Notes: generated from the sequence alone by a model not told the origin. Positions 24,615 to 33,592 are shown, counted from the stretch's first letter. The stretch is DNA of 64,000 bases from Agarivorans sp. Alg241-V36 (GCF_900537085.1 NZ_UNRE01000007.1:183654-247653), one strand, 5' to 3'. A program made the numbers and translations.

Positions 24615-26864
24615 ATGATGCAAAGTGCAAAAATAATATGGGAATACGGAACGGGGATAGGCCAAATCAACACCCTGATACCAGTCGCCCAAAACCTCAA
24701 AAATAGAGGATGGAAAGTTGAGTTCATCGTTCCGTCAATTAAGGCATATATCAAAGATATTGAAAAGCTACTCGACACAAACCGTCTCAATTACAGCAGG
24801 TGTCCAGGCTCTCCTACTTTAGTAAAGAACATACAGGGAAATAGCCATGCTTCATCACTATTAGGTTTAAGCGGCTTACAAGACTGTAGCGCTTTTACTT
24901 TTACCCTTCGGTCATGGCTAAGTGTATTGGATGAAGATAAACCCAGCTTAGTAATTACCTCCTCCTCTATTGGCGGATTAATGGCAGCAAAACTACTCGC
25001 CATTCCAACTGTAAATATAGAGCATGGGTTCTTTAGTCCTGAGAGCTCAGGCAACTTACCGCATTTTTTGGAACAACTTCCCAATCATAAACGCACGTCG
25101 GTTAATCATGAAACAGAAGTCAAAGCTGAGAAAAAGCTACTCAATATAATAAACAATGCTCTGCTCAAACTAGCAGCCAAGCCAGTCGATTGCCTGCAAC
25201 AAGTATTCGAAGCCAACAAAACCTTATGGCTAAACTACCGACAACTAAACCCTATTAAACATCTTCACCAATCGGACTTTTTGGGTAAACCATTAACAAG
25301 CAATGGTGGAATAAAGGCCCAGTGGCCCAACTCAAACAACCGCCAAATAAAGGTGTTTGTTTACTTATACGCAAACACACCTAGAGCAAACCAAATTCTT
25401 GAGGCATTAGTGGCTGACCCTTCGTTAAATGCTTTGGTGCATATGCTTGGCCTTAGCCGCAACTACGCACAGCATTTTACTCGAGAACACATATCTATCA
25501 GCCACGTTCCTTTCGATATTGAAGATGTGCTAAACCAGGCTGATATAGTTATTTGCCATGGCGGGAGCAATTTGGTGGCAGAATCAATGTTAAAAGGTAA
25601 GCCCTTGCTGCTAGAACCAACAAATTTTCTGCAACTTCTGAATACACATCGGGCAGTAGAGCAAGGCGCAGCTCTGCAACTGCCAGAAACTCTCAATATG
25701 AACCTTATTCAAAGTTATGTAAAAAAAGTAGCTAAGAGTGAATTCCACCAAGTTCAAGCGAGACAATTTAGCTGTAAACACCAAGCCTTAGATATAGATG
25801 AAATCGTAGACCAAATTGAAACGATACCAATGAGTAGTCAACCCCCTCATTGGATTGAAAAACTTGAGTTACAGCGGCCAGCTAAACTGGCCCATTTTGC
25901 TGATTATGATGTGGTATTTCTCTCTTATGATGAGCCTAATGCCGATACTAATTGGGAACAGCTTAAAAAAATCGTTCCAAAGGCAAAACGAGTACACGGT
26001 GTAAAAGGGTTTGATGCTGCGCACAAAGCAGCCGGACAAGCCGCAGAAACGGAGCGTTTTATTCTTGTTGATGCTGACAACCAAATTGATCCCGACTTTC
26101 TAAAAATTAGCATTCATGTTCCTGCTCATTTAGAACACTCAGTATGGCAATGGTGTAGCATTAATCATGTCACTGGTCTTGTTTATGCCTTTGGTGGTGT
26201 GAAAATTTGGACCAAAGAAGTTATCGAAGAAATGCGAACCCACGAAAATTGTGAAGATAATAGTAATCCTTTAGCAATTGATTTCTGGAATCAACCTTCC
26301 TACCAAGTTTTCCATAGTGTTCACTCGATCAATTATACCAACGGTTCACCGTTTCAAGCTTTTCGTTCTGGATTTAGAGAAACAGTTAAGTTAGGTAGGT
26401 TAAATGGAAACATAAAAACTCTAGAGCAATTACAAAGACAGGCCAATAACCCAGAAATACGCCGTATGGCAGTATGGATGTCAGCGGGTGCCGATATCGA
26501 AAATGGCTACTGGTCATTACTTGGAGCGAGGGCAGGCTTTCTATCCTATTTTAGCGATGAATTTTCTTTCAAAATCATCAACGAATACCAACTTGTTGCT
26601 GACGTATGGCAAAGCATTATTAGCGATATGTTGACTGACGAGGAGCTAAAGAAAACAAACAATGGCAAAAACCAATGTGTAATAGATAAGCCAGCACTGC
26701 GAGTGAAAGTTCAGGAAATGGGCGACAAGATACGCTCTATGATATCTCAGCCTCCTGTAATAGATATGTCAGCAACAGACTCCATTAAATTCAAGCAAGC
26801 AATGAAAAATAACATCAAACCAACAGAGCTATTCACACCTGTATTTTCTTCTAGAGAACTTTAA
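24615..26864 (+). CDS. Two-domain glycosyltransferase B (GT1-like plus intact GT-A-like)
   Basis: 749 residues, a full-length paralogue of glycosyltransferase A (both begin IWEYG-x-x-x-G-x-IN and share GDKIR and QPP/RPP near the C-terminus). Domain 1 keeps a donor-site HGG (ICHGGSNLVAESMLKGKPLL). Domain 2 (from about 425) reads DVVFLSYDEPNADTNWEQL, RVHGVKGFDAAHKAAG and ERFILVDADNQIDPDF. D486 and D488 form a DxD-like metal site. I recall this second domain type from phage and bacterial glycosyltransferases, without a named function. So it could transfer two sugars or make a disaccharide. It is the last gene of the operon, ended by a strong terminator. MMQS gives two adjacent possible ATG starts. 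Confidence 0.75.
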   Translation: MMQSAKIIWEYGTGIGQINTLIPVAQNLKNRGWKVEFIVPSIKAYIKDIEKLLDTNRLNYSRCPGSPTLVKNIQGNSHASSLLGLSGLQDCSAFTFTLRSWLSVLDEDKPSLVITSSSIGGLMAAKLLAIPTVNIEHGFFSPESSGNLPHFLEQLPNHKRTSVNHETEVKAEKKLLNIINNALLKLAAKPVDCLQQVFEANKTLWLNYRQLNPIKHLHQSDFLGKPLTSNGGIKAQWPNSNNRQIKVFVYLYANTPRANQILEALVADPSLNALVHMLGLSRNYAQHFTREHISISHVPFDIEDVLNQADIVICHGGSNLVAESMLKGKPLLLEPTNFLQLLNTHRAVEQGAALQLPETLNMNLIQSYVKKVAKSEFHQVQARQFSCKHQALDIDEIVDQIETIPMSSQPPHWIEKLELQRPAKLAHFADYDVVFLSYDEPNADTNWEQLKKIVPKAKRVHGVKGFDAAHKAAGQAAETERFILVDADNQIDPDFLKISIHVPAHLEHSVWQWCSINHVTGLVYAFGGVKIWTKEVIEEMRTHENCEDNSNPLAIDFWNQPSYQVFHSVHSINYTNGSPFQAFRSGFRETVKLGRLNGNIKTLEQLQRQANNPEIRRMAVWMSAGADIENGYWSLLGARAGFLSYFSDEFSFKIINEYQLVADVWQSIISDMLTDEELKKTNNGKNQCVIDKPALRVKVQEMGDKIRSMISQPPVIDMSATDSIKFKQAMKNNIKPTELFTPVFSSREL

Positions 26865-26895
26865 TTGGACACCAATAAATCCAAAAACATACTTT

Positions 26896-26920
26896 AAGCC
26901 GAGCTTAGCTCGGCTTTTTT
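26896..26920. terminator. Strong terminator closing the peptide operon
   Basis: Perfect 9-bp stem AAGCCGAGC / GCTCGGCTT with a TTA loop and a T run. It lies 31 nt after the glycosyltransferase B stop and 13 nt from the end of the convergent DUF1456 gene, so it may serve both. Confidence 0.9.
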
Positions 26921-26933
26921 CTTTGATAAAGGC

Positions 26934-27431
26934 TTATTCTTCATCCCACTCAAAGTCGGGTGCTTCGTCTGGGTTGGCGCGATATTTAAGCTGCATGCCA
27001 TGCAAGAAGTTACGCATGATTTGATCTTTACATACACGGTAATGCTTATGATCTGGCTTGCGGAAAAAAGCACTTAGCTCATGCTTGCTCAATTGAAAAC
27101 CGGTTAGGCCCAATACCTCTAACATGTCTTCTGCTTTGAGGTTTAACGCAATTTTTAGCTTCATCAAAATAAGGTTATTGTTTAGGCGCTTTTCTGGCTC
27201 AGGCTGCGGGCCTTCACGTTTGCCGCGTTTTTCGTTGATTAAGCCGTTAAGAAAAATCGCTAGGGTTCTATCGTTAAGATTGCGATAAGCAGCGTCATCA
27301 TCTTTCTTCAACCAATCGCTCACTTCGGCACGGCTCACTGTTAGTTCAGCTTGCGCAAAAATGGCAATCATCTTGTTGTCGTTAAAGTTAAAGCAATAGC
27401 GAAGACGACGAAGAATATCGTTATTAGTCAT
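26934..27431 (-). CDS. DUF1456 family protein (YehS-like)
   Basis: 165 residues, soluble. Two copies of the DUF1456 helical unit: NNDILRRLRYCFNFNDNKM (about 3-70) and NNNLILMKLKIALNLKAEDM (about 84-150), each followed by an S-x-x-E-x-S-x-F/W-type motif (SRAEVSDWL and SKHELSAFF). E. coli YehS has the same layout. The function of the family is unknown. Confidence 0.85.
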   Translation of the reverse strand: MTNNDILRRLRYCFNFNDNKMIAIFAQAELTVSRAEVSDWLKKDDDAAYRNLNDRTLAIFLNGLINEKRGKREGPQPEPEKRLNNNLILMKLKIALNLKAEDMLEVLGLTGFQLSKHELSAFFRKPDHKHYRVCKDQIMRNFLHGMQLKYRANPDEAPDFEWDEE

Positions 27432-27568
27432 GGATTAGTCCCAAGTAAAATAAAACCCACAGCCAAGAGGCTGAAAAACCAGCAGGATTCTACGCTATCC
27501 AGCACCAAGTAGATAGCGCCCTAGCCGCTTATTTATTGAGCGTAGTCAAAGGAGAAAGCTTAAGCGAA

Positions 27569-28573
27569 CTATTCAACAAAGCTGGCTTTGTTCGCCATTT
27601 TTCTAGGTAGGGTCAAGTGATGGCGCTCTAACTGGCTGCGGCTAAATAAGTAGCGGCCTTTTTCGGCGGTTATGGGGCCGAGGGTGTGCGGTTCTACATC
27701 GGTGGTTAGTATGCTGTGGGCGAGTTCACCGGCAATGCGCCCTTGCTCGAAGCCAAATAATACTAAGCCGCCGATGGTTTTATTTTTGCCCACCGCAAAG
27801 TCCCAAAACCCAAAGGGGGGAACAGGCGTATGCTGCGACGACCATTCGATCACCTCGCTAGCCTCAACATACTTATTTTTACTGTCTCTTAGTGTGTGGT
27901 AAAGGCCAAACGCAATGGCATCATACCCTTGTTCTTTCGCACTACTTACCGCTTGCTGCCAATCATCCCAACGACTAATTAGCCGCAAATCGAGCTTAAC
28001 GCCAGACACCGATAGCTGAGATTCGCCCCCAAATTCTTCCTGTAGAACCGTTTTAGCCGTGGTGCCGTCGTCAAACAAAATCAACATACGGTTAAGCCCC
28101 TCAGGAAACATTGGCTTAATGCTTGAGATTGAACGCTTGATTAAGGGCCGCTCTAATACGCCAGTAATATTGTGACGCTGATGAACGTGGTAACGACGAG
28201 GATTATTGTTAATGCCTAAATACACCACCGGCAGCGGTGTTTTGGCAAACCGCGAGCCAAGATACTTAAGTGCATTATCGTCACCCAGTATCACCAGGTC
28301 GGGTTTCACATCTAGGTAGCGCTGCCAAGCTAGTTCACCGCGACTGCGATGGCGGGAAACGGGTATCCGTTTTGTGTCCATTTCAAAGTAAGTGAGTTGA
28401 TAGTTCTCGCCAAGTACCGACTCTAGGCCTTCGATATAGCTTTTATCCCATGAGTATTCTTGGTGATAGCTTTCTATCACCAAAATCTTTTGCTTGGATA
28501 GTCCCTCAAGGGGCATAAACAGCAATAAAAACCCACAGAGTAATCGAGCTAAAACATTCACTAACCATCTCAT
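27569..28573 (-). CDS. Periplasmic ABC-type substrate-binding-like protein
   Basis: 334 residues with an N-terminal signal peptide (LLCGFLLLFMPLEGLS then KQKILVIESYHQEYSWDKSY). The fold resembles the ABC_sub_bind family: KPDLVILGDDNALKYLG, PVVYLGINNNPR and GLVLFGFEQGRIAGELA. No permease or ATPase is adjacent, so it is an orphan. Such proteins also feed sensor kinases and diguanylate cyclases (inference). The ligand is unknown. Single gene, with gaps of about 70-135 nt on each side. Confidence 0.7.
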   Translation of the reverse strand: MRWLVNVLARLLCGFLLLFMPLEGLSKQKILVIESYHQEYSWDKSYIEGLESVLGENYQLTYFEMDTKRIPVSRHRSRGELAWQRYLDVKPDLVILGDDNALKYLGSRFAKTPLPVVYLGINNNPRRYHVHQRHNITGVLERPLIKRSISSIKPMFPEGLNRMLILFDDGTTAKTVLQEEFGGESQLSVSGVKLDLRLISRWDDWQQAVSSAKEQGYDAIAFGLYHTLRDSKNKYVEASEVIEWSSQHTPVPPFGFWDFAVGKNKTIGGLVLFGFEQGRIAGELAHSILTTDVEPHTLGPITAEKGRYLFSRSQLERHHLTLPRKMANKASFVE

Positions 28574-28644
28574 TTTTAAGCGCTTAGGCTAAGTATAGTC
28601 AATGCCACATTAAGGCACTGACTATTCACTAAATCTTGCTTAGC

Positions 28645-29616
28645 TTAGCCGCGAAGGTGAGGTTTATCTAAGTGTAAAATCGGCCCTACAGGTACTACAC
28701 CAGTGGGATTGACGGTGCTGTGGCTCTCATAATAGTGACGCTTAATATGATCGAAATGAATAGTTTCTGCCACGCCATCGATTTGATAAAGCTCACGCAT
28801 GTAGGCATCTAGGTTGGGGTAGTCGACAATCCGTTTCAAATTACATTTAAAGTGGCCAACATACACCGCATCAAAGCGGATCAAGGTGGTAAACAAGCGC
28901 CAGTCTGCTTCGGTCAGTGTGTCGCCCAATAGGTAGCGTTTTTCGCTTAGGAGCAGTTCTAGGTAGTCCAAGTTTACAAACAATGGATGCAGGGCTTCTT
29001 CGTAGGCTTCTTGATTAGTAGCAAAACCCGCCTTATACACACCATTGTTTACGTTGTTGTAAACGCGCTGATTAATCACATCAATGTCTTCGCGCAATGC
29101 TTCCGGGTAGTAATCACCAGGCTTAGCGCCAAGTTGGTCAAAAGCAGAATTAAACATACGAATAATGTCGGCCGACTCATTCGAAACAATAGTCTGTTGT
29201 TGCTTGTCCCACAAAATCGGCACAGTCACTCGACCAGAGTAGTTAGGATCGGCAGCGGTGTAGACTTGATGCAAATACTCAGCGCTATTGATGGGATCGC
29301 TCACCACGCCTTCGCCGGGAGCGAAGGTCCAGCCATGTTCGCCCATAAACCAATGCACCACCGAATAATCAATCATCTCTTCCAAGCCTTTTAGCTTGCG
29401 AAATATCATTGTGCGGTTCGCCCAAGGGCAGGCGTGAGAGACATAAAGATGATAACGCCCTGCTTCGGCTTTAAACCCAGCTTTACCGCTGGGCCCAGCG
29501 CTACCGTCTGCTGTTACCCAGTTGCGAAACTGCGATTCGCTGCGCACAAAGCGACCTTTACTTTGTTTGGTGTCGTACCACTTGTCTTGCCACTTCCCAT
29601 CGACTAACAGTCCCAT
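28645..29616 (-). CDS. Glutathionyl-hydroquinone reductase (YqjG/ECM4-type glutathione transferase)
   Basis: 323 residues from the ATG at 29616, which has AGGAG 7 nt upstream; a longer frame to 29655 would overlap the pirin gene and lacks a site. N-terminal thioredoxin-fold domain with catalytic Cys63 in SHACPWANR, the xi-class CPWA motif, then ERPL-equivalent helices and a C-terminal helical domain (LTEADWRLFTTLIRFDAVYVG). The enzyme reduces glutathionyl-hydroquinones to hydroquinones in the cytoplasm. It is third in a minus-strand DoxX-pirin-reductase operon, a plausible quinone or oxidative stress unit. Confidence 0.93.
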   Translation of the reverse strand: MGLLVDGKWQDKWYDTKQSKGRFVRSESQFRNWVTADGSAGPSGKAGFKAEAGRYHLYVSHACPWANRTMIFRKLKGLEEMIDYSVVHWFMGEHGWTFAPGEGVVSDPINSAEYLHQVYTAADPNYSGRVTVPILWDKQQQTIVSNESADIIRMFNSAFDQLGAKPGDYYPEALREDIDVINQRVYNNVNNGVYKAGFATNQEAYEEALHPLFVNLDYLELLLSEKRYLLGDTLTEADWRLFTTLIRFDAVYVGHFKCNLKRIVDYPNLDAYMRELYQIDGVAETIHFDHIKRHYYESHSTVNPTGVVPVGPILHLDKPHLRG

Positions 29617-29626
29617 GGTATTACTC

Positions 29627-30466
29627 CTAAAATTTGTTATTTTGAAAATCTTCAAATGCTTGTAGTACTTGCTCGCGAGTGTTCATCACAAATGGGCCGC
29701 CCCAAGCAATAGGTTCCTTAAGCGGCTCTCCGGTCACCACTAGCACTCGGCTAGCGTGCTGACTTTGCAACACCAGTTGTTTACCTTCGCTAAGTACACC
29801 CAAGTGATAGGCAGCAATGGCCTGCGGGTTACCAGCAACCGTCACTTCGCCTTCAATCACGTAAACAAAGCCGTGATGGTGAGCGGGTAAGTCGAGGCTT
29901 AGCTTTGCCCCTGCCACCAAACTAATATCAAAAAAACTGGCGGCAGTGTGGCTAGTTTGCACTGCGCCAACGGTCCCGTTAGGCAGCTCTCCGGCAACCA
30001 CTCTTATTACGTTGCCTTGCTCATCTTGGCTCAGTGGTATTTGCTCGGCGCTCAGCTCTTGATAATCTGACGCTGACATTTTGTGCTCTGCAGCTAAGTT
30101 AACCCATAGTTGAAAACCCTTAAGCAGGCCGTCTTGTTGCTCGGGCATTTCTGAGTGAATCACTCCACGTCCAGCATTCATCCATTGCACGCCACCGGCT
30201 TCAATCACACTTTCGTGGCCAGCATTATCTTTATGGCGCATTCGGCCATTAAGAATATAGGTGACCGTTTGAAAACCGCGATGCGGATGCTCTGGAAAAC
30301 CCGCTAAGTAATCATCGGGTTTGTCTGACTCAAAGCAATCTAACATCAAAAAAGGGTCTAAGTGGCGCAGCTGGTTATTGCCCAGCATGCGGGTAAGTTT
30401 TACGCCAGCGCCGTCACTGGTGGCCTGACCGGCCACCACTTGTTGTAGTTGTTTTAAGCTAGTCAT
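29627..30466 (-). CDS. Pirin family protein (cupin; YhhW-like)
   Basis: 279 residues, bicupin. The N-terminal cupin keeps the metal ligands His60, His62 (EHPHRGF), His104 and Glu106 (GVIHSEMP), as in pirin and the E. coli quercetin 2,3-dioxygenase YhhW. The C-terminal cupin (about 180-270) ends in GEPLKEPIAWGGPFVMNT. Redox sensing or quercetinase-type activity is known for relatives; the substrate here is unknown. It ends 10 nt before the reductase gene and follows DoxX by 8 nt, so it is co-transcribed with both. Confidence 0.93.
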   Translation of the reverse strand: MTSLKQLQQVVAGQATSDGAGVKLTRMLGNNQLRHLDPFLMLDCFESDKPDDYLAGFPEHPHRGFQTVTYILNGRMRHKDNAGHESVIEAGGVQWMNAGRGVIHSEMPEQQDGLLKGFQLWVNLAAEHKMSASDYQELSAEQIPLSQDEQGNVIRVVAGELPNGTVGAVQTSHTAASFFDISLVAGAKLSLDLPAHHHGFVYVIEGEVTVAGNPQAIAAYHLGVLSEGKQLVLQSQHASRVLVVTGEPLKEPIAWGGPFVMNTREQVLQAFEDFQNNKF

Positions 30467-30474
30467 CTCTAGTC

Positions 30475-30861
30475 CTATGCGCTGCGTTTATCCAGCGAGT
30501 ATGCACCGCCACCATGAGCGACTAATAATAAGAATCCACCGGCAATGGCTATGTTTTTCATCAACATAATCATTTGCATTTGATCGCCTGGGTTAAAGTG
30601 GAATAACAGACCCGACAGCAGACTAAAACCGGCTAATAGAAATGCCACAGGGCGAGTCTTCCAGCCCACTAAAATCGCCAAACCACCGAGCAGTTCTAAG
30701 GCAATCACCAAGGGTAATAGCGCACCCGGAACGCCCATGGCTTCCATATAACCCTGAGTTCCGGCGTAGCCAGCAATTTTTCCGTAACCAGAGAGGATAA
30801 AAATCAGCGCTAAAAATACTCGTGCAGTTGGTTGGCTTAGTTGTTGTAGTAAATTCATCAT
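30475..30861 (-). CDS. DoxX family membrane protein
   Basis: About 129 residues with four membrane helices (ARVFLALIFILSGYGKIAG; LLPLVIALELLGGLAIL; PVAFLLAGFSLLSGLLF; KNIAIAGGFLLLVAHG), matching the DoxX/YphA type. I prefer the ATG at 30861 or 30858 because GGAG sits 5-8 nt before it; the longer form to 30894 would place that site inside the gene. Relatives are linked to redox or thiosulfate metabolism, but function here is inferred only from the operon with pirin and the glutathionyl reductase. The LysR gene is divergent. Confidence 0.85.
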   Translation of the reverse strand: MMNLLQQLSQPTARVFLALIFILSGYGKIAGYAGTQGYMEAMGVPGALLPLVIALELLGGLAILVGWKTRPVAFLLAGFSLLSGLLFHFNPGDQMQMIMLMKNIAIAGGFLLLVAHGGGAYSLDKRSA

Positions 30862-31003
30862 TGTGTTCTCCATTTCATTTTGGCTTAAGGCCATTTGCTT
30901 AAGAACAGATTAATGTTGTTATGAAGAACGATAAACCGTGCACTTGGCAAATCATTGTTCCTATAATGGCAACAATAGTCGCTAGCGAACATGGAATACG
31001 GTG

Positions 31004-31942
31004 ATGGGACAGCTGGAAGAGATGCAAATTTTTGTGCGGGTGGTTGAGGCAGGCAGTATTAGCCGAGCCGCTGAGCAACTCGGGGTGGCTAAATCGGTGG
31101 TGAGTCGGCGTTTAAGTGCCTTGGAAAAGCGCCTAGGCAGCAACCTAATGCAGCGCACCACGCGTCGCCTTAGCTTAAGTGATGCAGGTCAGCAGTTTTA
31201 TCAACGCAGCCTCGGCATAATCGACGAAGTTGATCAGCTTAACCAAGACGCCAGTTGCCAAGAACAAACCTTAACTGGCAGCTTACATATTGCGGTGCCC
31301 TTATCCTTTGGCCAGGCACACTTAAGCAGCGCTTTTGCTGCCTTTATGCAACTGCACCCACAACTTAAACTTAAAGTAAGCCTAGCCGACAGCCAACATG
31401 ATTTAGTGGCAGAAGGCATAGACTTAGCGCTGCGCATTGCCGAGCTAAAAGACTCTAGCCTTAAAGCCAAAAAAATTACCCCGATCAACTTTGCTTTAGT
31501 GGCATCACCGGGCTATCTCGACAAACACGGTCGCCCCACCAAGCCTGAGCAACTAAGCCAACATCAAGTACTACATTACAGCTTACGTGGTAGTGCTAGT
31601 TGGCAACTAAGTGACAATAAAGGGCGCGTTCATCAAGTAGCCTACCAACCACATATTAGCGCCAACAACGGTGATTTTTTGCAAGACTTAGCGATTGCCG
31701 GACATGGCATTGCCCATACGCCTAGTTTTATAGCCTGGCAGGCCATTGCCAAAGGAGAGCTAGAAATAGTGCTACCAGAGTATAGTTTGCCAGCATTGCA
31801 CGCTTGGGCGGTTTATCCCAATACCCGCTACTTGCCACACCGCAGCCGAGTAATGATAGATTTTTTAGCCCAGCGTTTCGGTTTAAACCCTTATTGGGAT
31901 CAAGCCTTAAGCCAGCACTTAAATACTAAGCCAACAAATTAA
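31004..31942 (+). CDS. LysR-family transcriptional regulator
   Basis: 312 residues. Winged HTH (about 3-62: MQIFVRVVEAGSISRAAEQL then KSVVSRRLSALEKRLG and QRTTRRLSLSDAG) and a periplasmic-binding-type effector domain (about 90-295). It is divergent from the DoxX-pirin-reductase operon, the classic layout for a LysR regulator controlling the opposite gene set, probably in response to a quinone or electrophile (inference). The ATG at 31004 has GGAA about 7 nt upstream; a GTG one codon earlier is less likely. The 142-nt divergent gap has a TATAAT at about 30962-30967 on the plus strand. Confidence 0.92.
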   Translation: MGQLEEMQIFVRVVEAGSISRAAEQLGVAKSVVSRRLSALEKRLGSNLMQRTTRRLSLSDAGQQFYQRSLGIIDEVDQLNQDASCQEQTLTGSLHIAVPLSFGQAHLSSAFAAFMQLHPQLKLKVSLADSQHDLVAEGIDLALRIAELKDSSLKAKKITPINFALVASPGYLDKHGRPTKPEQLSQHQVLHYSLRGSASWQLSDNKGRVHQVAYQPHISANNGDFLQDLAIAGHGIAHTPSFIAWQAIAKGELEIVLPEYSLPALHAWAVYPNTRYLPHRSRVMIDFLAQRFGLNPYWDQALSQHLNTKPTN

Positions 31943-32133
31943 TTAGTATTTAATTGTAAGCAGCCAACAGTAATCACTTATTGGTCAAAAAGCGCTGTAT
32001 TCTCTGGGCTTTTTATGATTACCTTGCTGCTAAATAAAAGGTCCCTAACAAATTGTATAGGTGACCCATAAGCTTTGCAGCGTAACGATATATTCGCGTT
32101 TTAGATTCGTTTTTAACTGGTAAGGAAAGTGTT

Positions 32134-33069
32134 ATGCCTATGGTTTTTGATTATCTACTCACCGTACAAGTTGCGCTGTTAATTTTTGCAGTATTTGTAC
32201 TTAAATCTTCGATTAAATTTGTGCCACAAAACTCAGCTTGGGTAGTTGAGCGATTTGGTAAATACCAATCAACCAAAGAAGCGGGTATTAATTTTTTAAT
32301 CCCCATTGTTGACCAAGTATCGGCTCGCCGTTCACTAAAAGAACAGGCCTTTGATGTACCAAGCCAAGCGGCAATTACTAAAGACAACATCTCCTTATCA
32401 GTAGATGGCGTATTGTACTTCCGTGTATTAGACCCATACAAAGCCACCTACGGCGTAGAAGACTACGTATTTGCGGTAACTCAGTTGGCGCAAACCACCA
32501 TGCGTTCTGAAATTGGTAAAATTGAATTGGATAAAACCTTTGAAGAACGTGATGCGCTTAATGCCAAAATTGTTACTCAAATTAACGAAGCATCGGCCTC
32601 TTGGGGCGTAGCTGTATTGCGTTATGAGATTAAAGATATTACTCCTCCAGCATCGATTATGGATTCCATGGAATCGCAAATGCGTGCCGAGCGTGAACGT
32701 CGCGCTAAAATCCTAGAGTCTGAGGGTGAAAAAGCTGCGGCCATCAACATTGCTGAAGGTGAAAAACAAGCCCGCGTATTACAAGCTGAAGCCGAAAAAC
32801 GCGAGCAAGTACTTAGCGCAGAAGGTGAAGCAGAAGCGATTATTGCAGTTGCCGATGCACAAGCAAAAGCCTTAACCACAGTGGGTCAATCGGCTGCTAC
32901 GCCAGAAGGTCAAAAAGCGGTTCAGCTGGATCTTGCGACTAAAGCAATTGAAGCTAAACACGCCATTGCTAAAGAGTCGAGTGTGGTATTGCTGCCCGAC
33001 AGCAGCACCGAAGCGGGCTCATTAGTGGCTCAAGCTACCACCATTCTTAATGCGTTAAATAAGGGCTAA
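32134..33069 (+). CDS. qmcA: SPFH/Band 7 (stomatin-like) membrane protein
   Basis: 311 residues. One N-terminal membrane segment (about 8-26), then the SPFH domain (VPQNSAWVVERFGKYQSTKE, about 30-200) and a long charged Ala/Glu coiled coil (about 190-260, AEGEKQARVLQAEAEKREQV). It closely follows the E. coli QmcA/YbbK pattern, which forms membrane microdomain assemblies. It is followed 4 nt later by an NfeD-like partner, the conserved stomatin-NfeD pair. AAGGAAAG precedes the ATG. Confidence 0.92.
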   Translation: MPMVFDYLLTVQVALLIFAVFVLKSSIKFVPQNSAWVVERFGKYQSTKEAGINFLIPIVDQVSARRSLKEQAFDVPSQAAITKDNISLSVDGVLYFRVLDPYKATYGVEDYVFAVTQLAQTTMRSEIGKIELDKTFEERDALNAKIVTQINEASASWGVAVLRYEIKDITPPASIMDSMESQMRAERERRAKILESEGEKAAAINIAEGEKQARVLQAEAEKREQVLSAEGEAEAIIAVADAQAKALTTVGQSAATPEGQKAVQLDLATKAIEAKHAIAKESSVVLLPDSSTEAGSLVAQATTILNALNKG

Positions 33070-33073
33070 TACC

Positions 33074-33544
33074 ATGGCGGAACTGTTTGCCAACCACATT
33101 CCACAGTTAATGATTGCCCTAGGCATCATCTTGCTTACCTTTGAAGTGGTGATCATCGGTTTTGCCACTTTCATCTTGTTTTTTATTGGCTTGTCCTTAG
33201 TCATTACTGGCTCATTGGTGTGGCTAAATGTGCTACCCGAAACCTGGAATAGCATTTTGTTAGCTAACGCCATCGTCAGTAGTTTACTCGCCGGCGTATT
33301 GTGGAAACCGATGCGCAAGCTGCAAAACAGCTCAGACAATAAACAAGTAAGCAGTGACTTTGATGGCCATCGCTTTTTCTGTGAACAAGACATCGATAAG
33401 CGTGGTTTAAGCAGCTATAAGTATTCTGGCATTAGCTGGACACTAAAAAGCGAGCAAACCATTACTGCTGGTAGCGAAGTAACGGTGATACGCGCCGAAG
33501 TAGGCACCTTTTGGGTGGAAGCCGTAGAACCAAGCAATAGCTAA
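33074..33544 (+). CDS. NfeD-like membrane protein (YbbJ-type)
   Basis: 156 residues. Two or three hydrophobic helices (about 11-75: LMIALGIILLTFEVVIIGFA then FFIGLSLVITGSLVW) and a C-terminal OB-fold domain (KQVSSDFDGHRFF and GSEVTVIRAEVGTFWVEAVE). It is the short NfeD form that partners stomatin-like proteins; the genes are 4 nt apart and surely form one operon. Role: quality control or scaffolding of membrane proteins (known for the pair in general, inferred here). Confidence 0.9.
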   Translation: MAELFANHIPQLMIALGIILLTFEVVIIGFATFILFFIGLSLVITGSLVWLNVLPETWNSILLANAIVSSLLAGVLWKPMRKLQNSSDNKQVSSDFDGHRFFCEQDIDKRGLSSYKYSGISWTLKSEQTITAGSEVTVIRAEVGTFWVEAVEPSNS

Positions 33545-33557
33545 AATAGTTGTTTCA

Positions 33558-33589
33558 CAAGCCAGCGCTCTGCTGGCTTGTTGATTTTT
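33558..33589 (+). terminator. Terminator of the qmcA-nfeD operon
   Basis: 9-bp stem CAAGCCAGC / GCTGGCTTG with a 5-nt loop and then TTGATTTTT, 13 nt past the stop codon. Confidence 0.8.
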
Positions 33590-33592
33590 CTA

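Noticed and set aside
28645-29655. Longer N-terminus for the glutathionyl-hydroquinone reductase
   Set aside because: The extension would overlap the pirin gene, and the ATG at 29616 has a good AGGAG site and matches the family start.
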